This document shows positions 17,691 through 28,949 of a stretch of DNA of 64,000 nucleotides, piece by piece. Numbering within the stretch: position 1 is the first letter of the stretch; each line of letters begins with the position of its first letter. Source of the DNA: Diphasiastrum complanatum (taxonomy: Eukaryota > Streptophyta > Lycopodiopsida > Lycopodiales > Lycopodiaceae). Made by a program: the position numbers and the translations under genes. The notes beneath the pieces are model-generated. The model was not told where the DNA came from. It saw nothing but the letters and a program-made list of their open reading frames with translations, and searched no databases. The DNA lies in NCBI GenBank assembly GCA_029204225.1, contig MU832195.1:18599-82598 (forward strand). Reading direction: 5' to 3'.

Positions 17691-18548
17691 TCAATGTATC
17701 ACTAATGGATCTTGCATATATTGACTTAGCCTACACACACTAAAACATATATAAGGCTTAGTTATGGTGATCCACATTAAGGAGCCTATAAGTTGCCTAT
17801 AAAGAGTGATGTCCATAAAGGATGCGTCCTCACTTTTATTGAGCACTTTTACATCTTGCTCCATTGGTGTTTCTACATGCTTGCAATCTTGCATCTTGAA
17901 TCTATTGAGAAAACTTTGAGCATACTTAGTTTGACTAATGAAGATCAAATCTGAACCTCTAAGTACTTCTATGCCCAATATAAAGTGAAGTTGACCAAGA
18001 TCTACCATCTTAAATTCTCGTGATAGAATTTTCTTGGTTTTCTCAATACCATCAATGTTATCACCACTAAGGATGATGTCATCTAGATAAATCAATAGAA
18101 TTACAATGCCATTTACATCATACATTATGTACAAAGTTGGATCATATTCATTTTGAGTGAATTCAATAGAAACTAAGAAATCATGAAGTCTTGAATTCCA
18201 AGATCTTGATGCTTGCTTCAAACCATATAAGCTCCTTTGAAGATGACATACTTTACCTTCCATCCCGAGCTTGATGAAGCCTTGGGGCTGCTCCATGAAA
18301 ATGTCTTCTTCCAAATAACCATTTAAGAATGCATTAGAAACGTCCATTTGAAAGAGCATCCAACCGAAATGTGAAGCAAGTGCAAGAAGTAACCTTATTG
18401 TGACCATCTTGGCTAGGGCTGCAAAAGTTTCTTCAAAATCTATGCCCTTTGCTCGAGCATATCCTTTGGCAGCTAGCATTTCCTTGTGTTTGCTTACATT
18501 TCCATCCATATTGAGTTTTAGCTTAAAAACCCATTTACATCCAATCAC
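17691..18548 (-). pseudogene. Copia reverse transcriptase of element B
   Basis: 285 codons: IGCKWVFKLK, FAALAKMVTIR, LFQMDVSNAFLNGYLEED, YGLKQASRSW and LLIYLDDIILSG, where the catalytic YxDD is YLDD. It ends at SQYMQDPLVIH before a frameshift to RNase H. The upstream ORF (gag-IN fusion) is in another frame or separated by stops around 18550-18650, so full RT translation is broken in this copy. Confidence 0.87.
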
Positions 18549-18651
18549 ATTCTTAAGAGTCTATCAACAAGGATCCATGTGCCATTCTCCATCAAAGCAT
18601 TATATTCATCTACCATAGCTTGAAACCATTCCTTTGAACTCAATGCATCTT

Positions 18652-19650
18652 CTACACATGAAGGTTCTTCAAACGTGAAATGAGTGCAAAGGATGAAGAT
18701 GGATTACCCTCAGCTTGCTTCCTCTTGTCTTGGTATGTGAGCCTCAATGGCTCCATTCTTACCCTTGATGATCTTCTTGGAGTGATTGGTTCACTTGGCT
18801 CTAGTTCCTTCTCAAGATTTATGACATCTTGATCCTCGGCCACCTCCCTCTTGATAGGTGATTTTATTGAGCCATCAACAAGTTTATGCATATTATCCTC
18901 ATCAAAAATGATATCCCTAGAAACCACAAACTTTTTGGAAGATGGAATGTATACCTTATATCCCTTGCTTGCTTTGCCATACCTGAGCATAATACCTTTG
19001 ATTGATGATGGATCTTCCTTGGTCCTTTTCTTTAAAGGTGTATGCACATAGCAAATGTATCCAAACACCTTTAAGTTCTTGATATTTGGCTTCCTCCCAT
19101 ACAAGCCTTCAAAGGGTGTTTTGCCTTCAATAGAGCTACATGGCATAATTGCATAGCCTTGCACTAGGTTAGCAAAATCCACACTCAAGCCATTCAAGAT
19201 TAGTTGAACAAGTTCACTCTCCTTAATGGAATCTCCTATGTAAGCAAGATCCTTGTTTAAGTCCTTAACTCTCAACACATATGAATGTCCACTATCTCCA
19301 TTAGCTTGAAAACATTGAAGGATTTGATTCTTCAAGGATAGCAATCTTGAAGTATACTTGGATTCATATATCTTTTGAAGAGTTTCCCATGCTTCTTGAG
19401 TCGAGGTGCAAGCACCTACCTCCTTAAGAAGCTCAGTAGCTACATTCATTTTTATACAATGGAGAGCAACCTTGCACCTCCTTTTGAATTTTGCTTCTTG
19501 AGGGTGAATGGGCTCATCCTCTTCACCACTCACTATATCCATTAGATCTTGTAAGATAGGAATTGATTCCATTCTTAGCTTCCAAATTGAATAATTAGAA
19601 GCATTCAATCTATCATGTGAATCCAAAAGATATGCATTGATTGAAGCCAT
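18652..19650 (-). CDS. Gag fused in frame to integrase C-terminal region (element B)
   Basis: 332 residues. The first ~168 are copia gag (YSIWKLRMESIPILQDLMD, STQEAWETLQKIYES, LVQLILNGLSVDFANLVQGY). At about 19141 the frame passes directly into the segment after the integrase core (GKTPFEGLYGRKPNIKNLKV, GYICYVHTPL, FVVSRDIIFDED, PRRSSRVRMEPLRL). The zinc knuckle, protease and integrase catalytic core, about 450-500 codons in element A, are absent, yet the frame is kept. Such a product could still make a gag protein and might be mobilised by a complete relative. Confidence 0.85.
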   Translation of the reverse strand: MASINAYLLDSHDRLNASNYSIWKLRMESIPILQDLMDIVSGEEDEPIHPQEAKFKRRCKVALHCIKMNVATELLKEVGACTSTQEAWETLQKIYESKYTSRLLSLKNQILQCFQANGDSGHSYVLRVKDLNKDLAYIGDSIKESELVQLILNGLSVDFANLVQGYAIMPCSSIEGKTPFEGLYGRKPNIKNLKVFGYICYVHTPLKKRTKEDPSSIKGIMLRYGKASKGYKVYIPSSKKFVVSRDIIFDEDNMHKLVDGSIKSPIKREVAEDQDVINLEKELEPSEPITPRRSSRVRMEPLRLTYQDKRKQAEGNPSSSFALISRLKNLHV

Positions 19651-20412
19651 CTATCTTTAAACAAGTTCTTGATCACAAGAATAGATGCAAAATAGAAATG
19701 ATTGAAATACTAGCTATCCCACTACCTAGGGACTTGAGAAAGCTCAAAAATTGACCTCTGAATAATATCCTACCTGATCTCAAGCCAAATCAAATCCATG
19801 AATATCAACAAGAATGGAAACTAGCTTGAATTTGCAAAAAAAATGGATCTAGAGTTGCCTCCTCCTTAATCTTGACTTCTCAAGGATATAAGATTCACCT
19901 AACCTGAACCAAAAGGAATCATATGCACATAAATGCCTCTTCAAATCATTCCTACAAGATCAGGTTGAATCATCATGCAAAAATTGAACACAATCTTGAC
20001 TAGAATTGCATTCCTTCATGAGCACTTATCAAAGTCTTTGGGATGACCCCAAAATTGAATTCCTAAGATATCAATAAGTCTAAGAATGACCTACTATAGT
20101 AGCAAAGATAAGGATCTTCCTTCCTTTTGATTGATTGCAAACTATTCCATGTGATAGACTCTACAAATCGAGTAGCATCAATATGATGAAAGTGCAAAAT
20201 ACTTGCTATTTTGATCCAATTGATAAGAGATGACCACAAATCAGATTTTGAAGCTAAAAAGCCTGTAAATAAAAAACCATTAGATCTCTCTTCACTCAAA
20301 TTGATCAAGAATTGAAGGTACTACTCATAGATTATGTCTAGATAGCAATCAATGCTTGAATTGCATCAAAATCTATGATTCTAGCATGAAGTGAAGCTCA
20401 TTTCTTGGAATG

Positions 20413-20424
20413 GCTCTGATACCA
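20413..20424 (-). other. Primer-binding site of element B
   Basis: TGGTATCAGAGC on the minus strand, abutting the 5' LTR at 20425. Confidence 0.88.
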
Positions 20425-21015
20425 TGATAAAAATGCAGCAAAATAATCCCATTTTATCCTAGAAATGATGGAGAAAGCACCTACTTAAGATCCAAACAAG
20501 ACCTAGAAGCTAGATTACTAACCAATGCATTGATTCCTAGCTTATCTTGGCTTGAACTCCATGAATTAGCTCCAAAACTCTTCACACGTGTGAAAGTACG
20601 ACCTGTTGCTGCCTGTGTATTGTACCTGCAACTTTAAAATCATTCAATCATCATAAAAAAATCATATGCCAGGAGCATTCATCAATCAGATCATAGACTC
20701 AAACTAGTCAAGAAGAAAAATCTCGATTTTGCTCATAATTAGATGGAAATCCCATCACATATTTATACATGTAGAGCTTGGATCTTAGCATATTAGGGCT
20801 TCTATGTATTCATCATAACCTAACCCTAACATCTAACCTGAATAATCACTTGATCCACCCTATTTAGGGTCAATGCCTCGAGATCCAAAAACAATGAGAA
20901 AAATGCTATTTTTAGTTCTTACTTTTTCTCTACCCTATCTATGCACTCTTTGGACATATCCGAAGGTACCATTCCAAAGCTAGGTTAATGATTTGACTTA
21001 CAATAAGGTATCCTA
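20425..21015 (-). repeat. 5' LTR of copia element B, truncated
   Basis: Matches the 3' LTR up to GGTATCCTA and then stops where the family C LTR starts. Contains the perfect 14-bp palindrome TTCACACGTGTGAA (20581-20594) 175 nt after the sense TATA-like site at 20767. Confidence 0.82.
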
Positions 21016-21664
21016 TGTGAAAGATTCAATTAGTTTCATCACATTTTGCAGTATTTTCATATTTGGCATATTGAGGCCAAAACTTGTTTTAGACTTAAAG
21101 GTTGACTTTCGAAAGTTCATTAGTCTAAATTTCATCTGAATAAATACTTTTTGAAAGTGTGGGAAAGTTAGAATGCGAGTTTGAGTAGATTCAATTTGAA
21201 TAGTTGGGTACATTGAATCTAGACCCAAAATTAGTAGGGTTAGCATTTTGGAGGGAAAGCCAAGTGGCCAAATAGGGTTTGGATCTGCTATAAAAGGATG
21301 TAACTCGTGGAGAGAGCTATCTTCTCTCTTCTCTATCTCATTTCATGCTTATACATGGTTCTCTTGGGTTCTACTATCCATTGGTGCACTATCTTGGTGA
21401 TTGGTTGCAATTCTATGTGTAGAATGATCTATATTTGTTATTTTTAGATCCACACGTGTGAAATATAGTAGCTTGCTGGTTTTGTACGGACAGAAATAGT
21501 ACTTTTTCATTTCATTCAAGTTTGATCAAGTTCTATTGGTGTTTGCATCTCATTTTGTGTGTAGATGCTGATTTTTCTACATTGGTGAGATTGGTAGTGT
21601 ATTTCTCTTTCTAACCAAAGATCATTCAAGTAGATTGGATCTTAAGGATATGAAATATTTCACA
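21016..21664 (+). repeat. LTR of copia family C
   Basis: Begins TGTGAAAGATTC and ends TTTCACA right before a PBS. A TATA box TATAAAAG is at 21289-21296 and CACACGTGTG at 21451-21460. It differs from the LTRs of A, B and D but shares the TGTGAAAG start and TTTCACA end style with D. Confidence 0.82.
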
Positions 21665-21676
21665 TGGTATCAGAGC
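21665..21676 (+). other. Primer-binding site of family C element
   Basis: TGGTATCAGAGC immediately after the LTR, complementary to initiator Met tRNA. Confidence 0.88.
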
Positions 21677-21944
21677 TTGTGTTTCAGGTTATGAAGGAGG
21701 AAATCAGATCTATCAATGATTTGGTAAAGATATCAAGTCTAGAGCATGCTAGAGAGGATTCTACACCAAAATCGGATTTTTTGCTTTTGTAGATTGGAGC
21801 TTTTGTAGATCAAAAAACTAAATAGGTCAATATACTTGATCAATCCTGATTTTTGAATTCACATACTGGATTTGGCCGATTTTTGGATCATTGGTTCAGC
21901 CTAAGTGGTGGCTTATAGATTGCATATCAAATTTTCAGCATTTG

Positions 21945-22710
21945 CATGTAGATTTGTGCTGCACAGGTTTAGGTTGCAGGATTGCAAACCAGTAAACACT
22001 CCTATTGAACTAGGTAAAAAGATTTCTAAGCTTGATGAGTCACAATCATTTGATGCTATGCTGTATAGACAGTTAGTAGGGAGCTTGATTTACCTTACCA
22101 CGACTAGATTAGATATATGATATGTTGTTGGCATTGTAAGTCAGTTTATGGCAGCACCTACGAAAATACACTGGTAGGCAGCTAAACATATTTTGCGTTA
22201 TGTGAAAGGCACTTCAGAGTATGTCTTGATTTACAGGAAGCATGATGGTTTACCTGAGTTGTGTGGCTATGTGGATGCAGATTGGGGAGGTGACTTTGAT
22301 GATCGTAGGTCCACCACAGGGTACGTATTCCAATTTTGTGGTAGCTACTTTTCCTGGTCTAGTAAGAAGTAAAGTACAATTGCTCTTTCCACCACAGAAG
22401 CAGAGTATAAGACAATGTGTAGTGCAGCACATGAAGCTATATGGTTGAGACAAATCTTGGAAGAAATTGGCATGAAGTAGAAAAATCCCACGACTTTACA
22501 TAGCGACAGTCAGAGTGGCATTCAGCTAGCAGAGAATCCAATGTTTCATTGAGATTCAGTATCACTTTATACGTGAGAGATTGCTGAGTTGTGAAATTTA
22601 TGTTGTTCATTGTAGCACAGATGAACAACTAGCTGATATTTTCACTAAGCCACTTGTTGGAAAAAAGTTTGATAAGTTTAGATCAAAGCTTTCTGTACTT
22701 AAAGTTTGCT
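21945..22710 (+). pseudogene. Copia RT C-terminus and RNase H remnant
   Basis: Reads LQDCKPVNTPIELGKKISK, MLYRQLVGSLIYLTTTRLDI, HILRYVKGTSEYVLIY, GYVDADWGGD, ALSTTEAEYK and KPLVGKKFDKF, with several in-frame stops and shifts. Only about 270 bp separate it from the PBS, so nearly all gag-pol is missing. The RNase H style (GYVDADWGGDFDDRRSTTGY) is of another copia lineage than A, B and D, so LTR and body may come from different elements. A 3' LTR may begin near 22766. Confidence 0.75.
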
Positions 22711-23370
22711 GACTTTAAAGCTATGTATATCAATGTATAAAAAGTAGACTCTACTTTAATGGAGAGAGTTAGAATTAAAGTAGAATCAATGTGCTACTGT
22801 ACTGTGGGTCCTATTAGTGGATAAGGATCAGTTGGCCTCGCCACGAGGCAAGTCGAGGGGACACGCGTCCCGCCAACGGCAACCTAGGTCATGCATGGGT
22901 TGCCTGAGTGAACAACTATATGTACAGTGTAATTTCATTTTGAGAAATACAGTTGCTATGTGAGCTTGTTGTGGAGAGTGTTTTCTGTCTGTGTAGCATG
23001 ATCTGTGTCCCTGTGCAAAGCAAATTCTAAGTCGTTGTCCAGTTGATCCATTTGCAGCTTTAAACTTTTTGGAAATGACCATTCAAGCAACATATCTATT
23101 TTTTGACGAGTTTGACAGACATTGATGGGTGGATTTTTTTTGAAGAGCAAAAATTAGTTTTGCTTGAATTGGGAGATGCAAACTCGTTTGAGGAGTTTTG
23201 CTGGCCGTTTAGATTTTCAACTTCAACAATGATAGTTGATTCCTTTGTTGTTGTCTAACAGACTGAGTACTTGACCTTTGTGCAGAATGAAGAACGTGAG
23301 ATTTATTTGGGTCCTAGAAAAGTCGACAAACTATAAATACTGCCAAAGCTAAATGGTCTTGTAACTTCAA
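22711..23370. other. Possible LTR remnant and unassigned sequence
   Basis: A purine-rich run (AATGGAGAGAG near 22760) is followed by GC-richer sequence (22830-22900) that could be a retroelement 3' LTR, but I cannot define its end. Confidence 0.3.
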
Positions 23371-24790
23371 TGAGTTAAAGGTCATGAGTCTCATCGCACT
23401 TTTGGCATCGGAAAATAACGAAAGTCATCCATTTTGGATTGCTAAAGTGATTGGCTTCATTTAGAGCGACGACACCAAGATTGTACGTGTGCACTGGATG
23501 CGTACCGTTTCAACAAATGCTTTCCTGGGAAAGTACGAGCAAAAATGTTGCAATTAAACCCAAAACAAAATTTGTGAATTTACTATAATTGGCTTCAAAT
23601 ATATTCTACAAGTTACCATGGAAGTCGATTTAGACTATCAAAATACCATAAATGTCTGTATATTTTGCTTATTTTTAATATTTTTAATATTAAAAATTTT
23701 ATTTTTTTGACATTTTACAAGGCATTTTTTTGCTAAATATTGTTTGCAGAAAAAAGTTTGTGGTTTTTGAAAAAAATTTCATAAAAAAGCATGTTTTTGG
23801 CAGAATAATAAAATAGTTATCCATTTTTAGAATATTGTTTAGTTTCAAAAGATTTCATGTTTTAAACATCCTTTTGAGTCTCACTTCAACCATCAAAGTC
23901 AGGAACATGACCTACATCAATGTCTTAATCTGATCAATGGACAAGCGACTATGGGCCGTCAAATTGAAAATATTGCTATGCTTAAAGAAACTCAATCAAG
24001 GCATTTTTCAGAGTGAGGACTATATGGCACCAATATTTCATGGCTTGGAATTGAGTGGCTATTTAAAGGATCCAATCTGCGAACCAGTTCAATATGATTT
24101 GACAGCTTTTGAGAATATTTTTATTTTTGACAACAATCTAATGTAGTCTGAGGTAAGCAACAAGGATATTGTCCGCAATGAAGAAATTTCACTATTCCAT
24201 GGAAATCCAATTCATATCAATACTCTGGATTATTGTTCAATGTCTCATGCATCCATTATTCAAGACCTTCAAGTGGCTTTTGTTGGAGAACCTTATTCTT
24301 ATAAATTCTCTAGAAGTCAATTGCCAATATTTAATTCACGCGCTTATCCATAATGTATGGATGTGAATAATGATTGGGAATGTTCTCTCAGTCAACCAAC
24401 ACTCTATCAGAAATTGACTTTAAAATATGCAAGCAATTTGTATTAGTTTCTTTGGAGAAGTTTGCATTGCTCAATGGATGCTAACTTGGTGAATCTTTTA
24501 TTGAGTAATGTCAACAATGATTGTTTAGTCATTGTTTGGAGCAATCGAACCATCAAATCCTGGTTCAACTTTGGCCGAATGCAAGACAAAACCAAGAATC
24601 TAAGGGAATTAGATAAGCATCCAAGTTGGTATGATATCGAGGAAGCGGACAAAGGATAATATTGCAGTGATACACTCTATCCATTCCATACAGATTGGTT
24701 GCCAATAAGCAATATGGTGCTTCATCAACCTCTTCTTCGACCATCATTTTTCCTTCATGGAAACAAGGATCACATCTGAATCTAGCAAAA
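23371..24790 (+). pseudogene. Unrecognised coding-like remnant
   Basis: Scattered open pieces read like protein. Near 23395-23545 the frame gives LASENNESHPFWIAKVIGF, then KIVRVHWM after one stop, a pattern like small beta-barrel (BAH/Tudor-like) domains of uncharacterised plant and transposon proteins. Further pieces are at 23937-24146 and about 24140-24780 (SFNGRMQ-like stretches, stops near 24350 and 24450). I do not recognise the whole and cannot say whether it is a host gene or a transposon. Confidence 0.35.
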
Positions 24791-25110
24791 TGGATTCAAT
24801 TCGACCGCTTTGGATTTGTAACGAGGCAATATTCTTTTTGGATGACACATCCTTAGTCATGACTACTTAACCAAGGCGTCGATCAAGCTGATCAGACAAG
24901 AGTCTTCATTTTTTAGGACAAAAATGTCTAAGTAGGGGGAGTGTCATGTACTTTTAGTATATCCATGCTTATACATGCAAGATGATATCCAATGCAAGCT
25001 TTGTAGGCCCAAAAGGAGCTATTAGCTTGAAGAACAAGGCGGTTCCGCCCTTCAAAGTAATTAATAAGAATAATAGGCCAATAAGGGCCCAATGTAGTCT
25101 AAATAACACT

Positions 25111-25784
25111 TGTGAAGAATTGCCAAAAATTGGCAAATCTAGCTTGATCAAAAACCATGTAGAATAGTGTAAATTGTGTACACAAGTGGGTCCCACACAT
25201 GTGAGGCCATGATGCCACATGGGAAACCCATCCTAATGTAGGTTAGGTCAAGTCAAGAGAGTTGGTCATGTCTATTTGGTGGTCATCCCTACTTTATAGG
25301 ACCTACACCTAAGTTTAAGGTGAAAATTTGACCAACTAGCTACCTACCAAGCATAACTCTAGGATCTAGGCTAGGGTTTCATTTTAGGGAAAGAAGGGTG
25401 AGTTAACTTCCTTATTACATGCTGGAAATCCACCTAACTTCAAGAAGGAAGCCGAATTTGCTATTCCAAGCTCCCATAGTGAGAAGATAGAAAATTTTTG
25501 GAGCTCACTATGTACATTGAGTTTTTGTGATCCAAATGAAACCAAATCAATTTCTACTTGTTTCTCAGGTTGAAGTCCGTACTAAAGCCTGTATTACACA
25601 CGTGTGGGCCGGATTTCAATGTTTATCAATGCTTTTGATTGTCAATGCTTGTTGTTTGTCAAATTGCCAATCTAGATCAACTTTTTTGTGTCTAGTTTTT
25701 TGATAGATTGTTAAGCAAGCATCCAATCACTCTTGTGGATCTTTTGTAGATCCATTTATGGTCCTAAAGTACAGTACTTTCACA
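25111..25784 (+). repeat. 5' LTR of copia element D
   Basis: 674 bp, TGTGAAGAATTGCC to ACTTTCACA. It starts with a short hairpin (GCCAAAAATTGGC) and has CACACGTGTG at 25597-25606, 187 nt before its end. It lacks 24-28 bp present in the 3' LTR. Confidence 0.9.
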
Positions 25785-25796
25785 TGGTATCAGAGC
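25785..25796 (+). other. Primer-binding site of element D
   Basis: TGGTATCAGAGC abutting the 5' LTR. Confidence 0.9.
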
Positions 25797-26221
25797 CAAG
25801 TACAAGAGCATAAGCCATTGATCTAATGCAAATCCATTTTTAGCAAGTTTTGGTGCTAAAAACTAGTATTGAGAGGGCAAGCTAGAATCTTGATTTTGGT
25901 GAGGAGATTTGATCCCAAACTTGGTAGGGGTCCAAATCCGTACTTTCCACATGTGTGGGCACCTCTAAACCTGCATTTAATGCATGGTATTCAATTGATC
26001 CAAAAAAATTCAATTTGTGAGCTGTTGGTGTAATTTTTGGTGGGGATCCTAGGATAATCTATCAAGATCATTTGGCATTGATTAGATTTGCATTTGTTTC
26101 ATGGAATCTAATTAATCTAGGCTGAGTTCAAGTCCTATCAAGGTTAAAAAGAGGTCTTGAAAGTACACCAAGAAGAAAGAAAGAGATTAAGTCATTTTTT
26201 TATCCAAAAATAGCCAAATTT

Positions 26222-26569
26222 GGCAAGATTTGATTGTAAGTAGATTTCACATCATCTTATCTTCATTCCGACTTTGTGAGGGAGTGCTAGAACTGAGATT
26301 ATAAGTCCATTTGTTGGATGAGAGATCTAATTTGTGTGAAACACTACAAAAGAGAGAGCTTAGTGAGTTTCTAGAGACAATCAAATCCATTTTTTGGCAA
26401 GATTTGTTTGAAAGTAGTTTTCACTTCATCTTATCTTCATTCCAGCTTTGTGAGGGAGTGATAGAACTGTGATTATAAGTCCATTTGTTGGATTAGAAAT
26501 CAAATTTGAGTGAAACACTGCAAGTGTGAGACCTTTGTGAGTTTCAAGTCAATCAAATTTCTTGTTTGT
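26222..26569 (+). repeat. 174-bp tandem duplication in leader of element D
   Basis: The block beginning GGCAAGATTTG at 26222 recurs at 26396 with moderate divergence, sharing CATCTTATCTTCATTCC, TTTGTGAGGGAGTG and ATAAGTCCATTTGTTGGAT. It lies between the PBS and gag. Confidence 0.85.
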
Positions 26570-26585
26570 AGAAGTCACTAGTAAG

Positions 26586-28199
26586 ATGGAATCTGCTGGA
26601 GCATACCTTCTAGAAGCTAGTGAGAGATTGAATTCTACAAATTATGCTATTTGGAAGGTTAGGATGGAGTCACTCTTGGTGCTCCAAGACCTTTATGAGT
26701 TCTTGATTGAAGATGAAGATGAACCTCTAGGTGCACAGGAGTTAGCTAGATACAAGAAGAGATCTAGGCTTGTACTTCATTGTGTGAAGATGAATGTGAG
26801 CAATGATTTGTTGAGAGAAGTATCAGCATGTACTACTGCTAAAGAGGCTTGGGAGTCTTTAAAATCAATCTATGAGTCTAACAACACTTCTAGCCTTATG
26901 CTTAGAAATCAGATTTTGCAAAGCATGAAGAGAAGTGAGGAGAGTGCACAGGGTTATGTACTCTGAATCAAGTCTCTAAATAGGGAGTTGGCCTCCATTG
27001 GAGAGAAAATTCATGATGGAGAGCTTGTACAAATTGTTCTTAATGGTCTAGGAGATGACTTTGCAAATTTGGTCCAAAGTTTTGCCATCCAAGACACTTT
27101 GCCAACTATAGAAAAACTTCACAGTGTATTAGTGGCTGAAGAGTGTAGGATGCTCCATGCAAAATCTAGGATGAGTTCCTTGTCTTTGTAGGAGGGTGAT
27201 GAGAAAGCCAATTTCTCATTCAAGGGCAAAAAGAAGACCAATGGAAAGAAGAAGCATCCAAAGGAGGCCAACGAAGAGGATGATGCATCAAGTTCAAAGG
27301 ACAAGTCAAAGCAAAAATGCTTCTTTTGTGGAAAGAAGGGGCATTATGCATCTGAATGCTATAAGAGGCTAAGAGCACAAGTGGAGGAGGACAAACAAGG
27401 AAACCTTGCAAAGGAGGAGGAGGAGGAGGATGAAGTAGATGTATTCTTGATGGCATCTACATCCTCACCAACAAGCAATAGCAGTTCAAGAGACAATTGG
27501 TGGATCGACAATGGGACTAGCTCCCACATGTCTTGTGAAAAGGACTTTTTCTCAACCTTACACTCATTCAATGATGCTAAAAAGTTTGTATTTACTGCAA
27601 ATGATGAAGAGTGTAGGATAGATGGTGTTGGCACCATCTCTTTGTGTCTAGAATCCTCAAAATGCATGGATCTAGAAAATGTCCTTCATGTACCATCAAT
27701 CACCAAGAATATGCTTAGTGTTGGTCTACTCTTAGAAAGTGGTTTGGATGTCCACTTTAAGCATGGTGTTTGCTTCATCTTGAAGAATGATGTTTGCATT
27801 GCAAAGGGATTTAAACATGGAAGATTGTTTAAGTTGAAAGCTAGTGTTTCTTTTGAAAGAATAAGCTTGGCAAAGGAGGAGATCACTCAAGAGGAAATCT
27901 TGGCAAAGTGTGATGTTGCTTGCATTGAGGAGGAGCATCAAAAGGAGGAAGATCTTGAGGATCAGCCTCAAAGCATGAGAGTTCCAAGGGAGTCCTCAAT
28001 GACAATGGCCAAGTCATCAAATTGCATGCAAATTGTCCATTCAAGTGTGCATCTTGCAAGGGTGGTGAGCATTGGAGAGTCTACTATCTTTGAATACTTT
28101 TTGGAAAGTAGTAGTAGACATGAGGTGACTTGTTTCTTACCTTTAAGATTCATGGTGTTTATTACTTTGTATGACAAGACAATGAAATGGAATCTTTGA
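26586..28199 (+). pseudogene. Gag-protease of element D with two in-frame stops
   Basis: One frame runs throughout. Gag starts MESAGAYLLEASERL, in line with the starts in A and B. A TGA at 26964-26966 stands where A and B have Arg (VLRVKD), and a TAG is at 27189-27191. The zinc knuckle CFFCGKKGHYASEC is near 27320 and the protease motif WWIDNGTSSHMS near 27500, with Asn for the usual Ser after the catalytic Asp. After LFKLKASV (about 27840) the expected pre-integrase and integrase do not follow; the frame continues about 120 residues with no similarity I recognise. Confidence 0.85.
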
Positions 28200-28362
28200 A
28201 ATCTACATTTGTTGTTGATAAAGCAATTTCATTGGATAACTATTTTTGTAACAGTTTGAATAGAGTCATAAAAGATGAAACCTCATTTGCTTTGGAAATC
28301 TTTGTGTCCACATGCTTTGTGCATGATCATTCTAATGTAAGGACCAAAGATTTCCTATTTCA

Positions 28363-28891
28363 ATGATAGGAATAATGGCAGTGTTTTGCTCTTTAAGTAG
28401 AGATTGTAGAATCTACTTGTTTTCCACCAAAGAATTTGTCAATGGTGGAAATGTGATCTTTCAAGAGTGGAAGATTTGTAAACTTGAAGAAGCACTTTTG
28501 GATCATCACCTTATTCAATTCATTGATGTTTTGGAGTCAAGTCAACTGGAGGATCAAGCACAAGACCCGAGGACTCCAAGAAGAACCTTGAGTATCAAGA
28601 TGGAGCCATCTAGGCTCAATCATATGGATCAAGCAAGGCAAGTTGTCTTTGGCAACATTATGTATGCACTTAATAGTTTAATTGATGTATCTTCAAGTGC
28701 ACAAAATGCCTTGGAATCCATGGCTTGGCATGATGTTTAGTTTTGAAGTGTGCTACATGTATATAGACACAGTTATGGAACATCTTGTAGGGGATCCTCT
28801 AAGAGGTGGTGAAAGATCCTTCATGGACATCATTCTCTATTGGAGTCTCAAAAGTTCCTTGTTTGTAGCTGGATTTTTTAGACACTTCTAA
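28363..28891 (+). pseudogene. Residual pol linker of element D
   Basis: The frame from about 28385 reads RIYLFSTKEFVNGGNVIF and PRTPRRTLSIKMEPSRLNH, the region between integrase and RT in copia (compare FVVSRDIIFDED and PRRSSRVRMEPLRL in B). A second frame has LRGGERSFMDIILYWSL, from the RT C-terminus. All between is deleted. Confidence 0.7.
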
Positions 28892-28936
28892 AGCTTTCAT
28901 TCATCTATCAAGAGAGTTGTAAATAGATCAAGCTAA

Positions 28937-28949
28937 ATTTGAGGAGGAG
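28937..28949 (+). other. Polypurine tract of element D
   Basis: AATTTGAGGAGGAG-like purine run immediately before the 3' LTR. Confidence 0.75.

Larger units (their letters stand above)
16431..21015 (-). mobile_element. Ty1/copia retrotransposon B, internally deleted
   Basis: It has LTRs at 16431-17109 and 20425-21015, an initiator-Met PBS and a purine tract (GTGAGGAGGAG on the minus strand at 17110-17120). Gag is fused in frame to the integrase C-terminal region; the zinc knuckle, protease and integrase core are missing while RT and RNase H remain. The 5' LTR lacks about 87 bp at its outer end, where the family C LTR begins. No target duplication could be read because that flank is lost. Confidence 0.85.
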
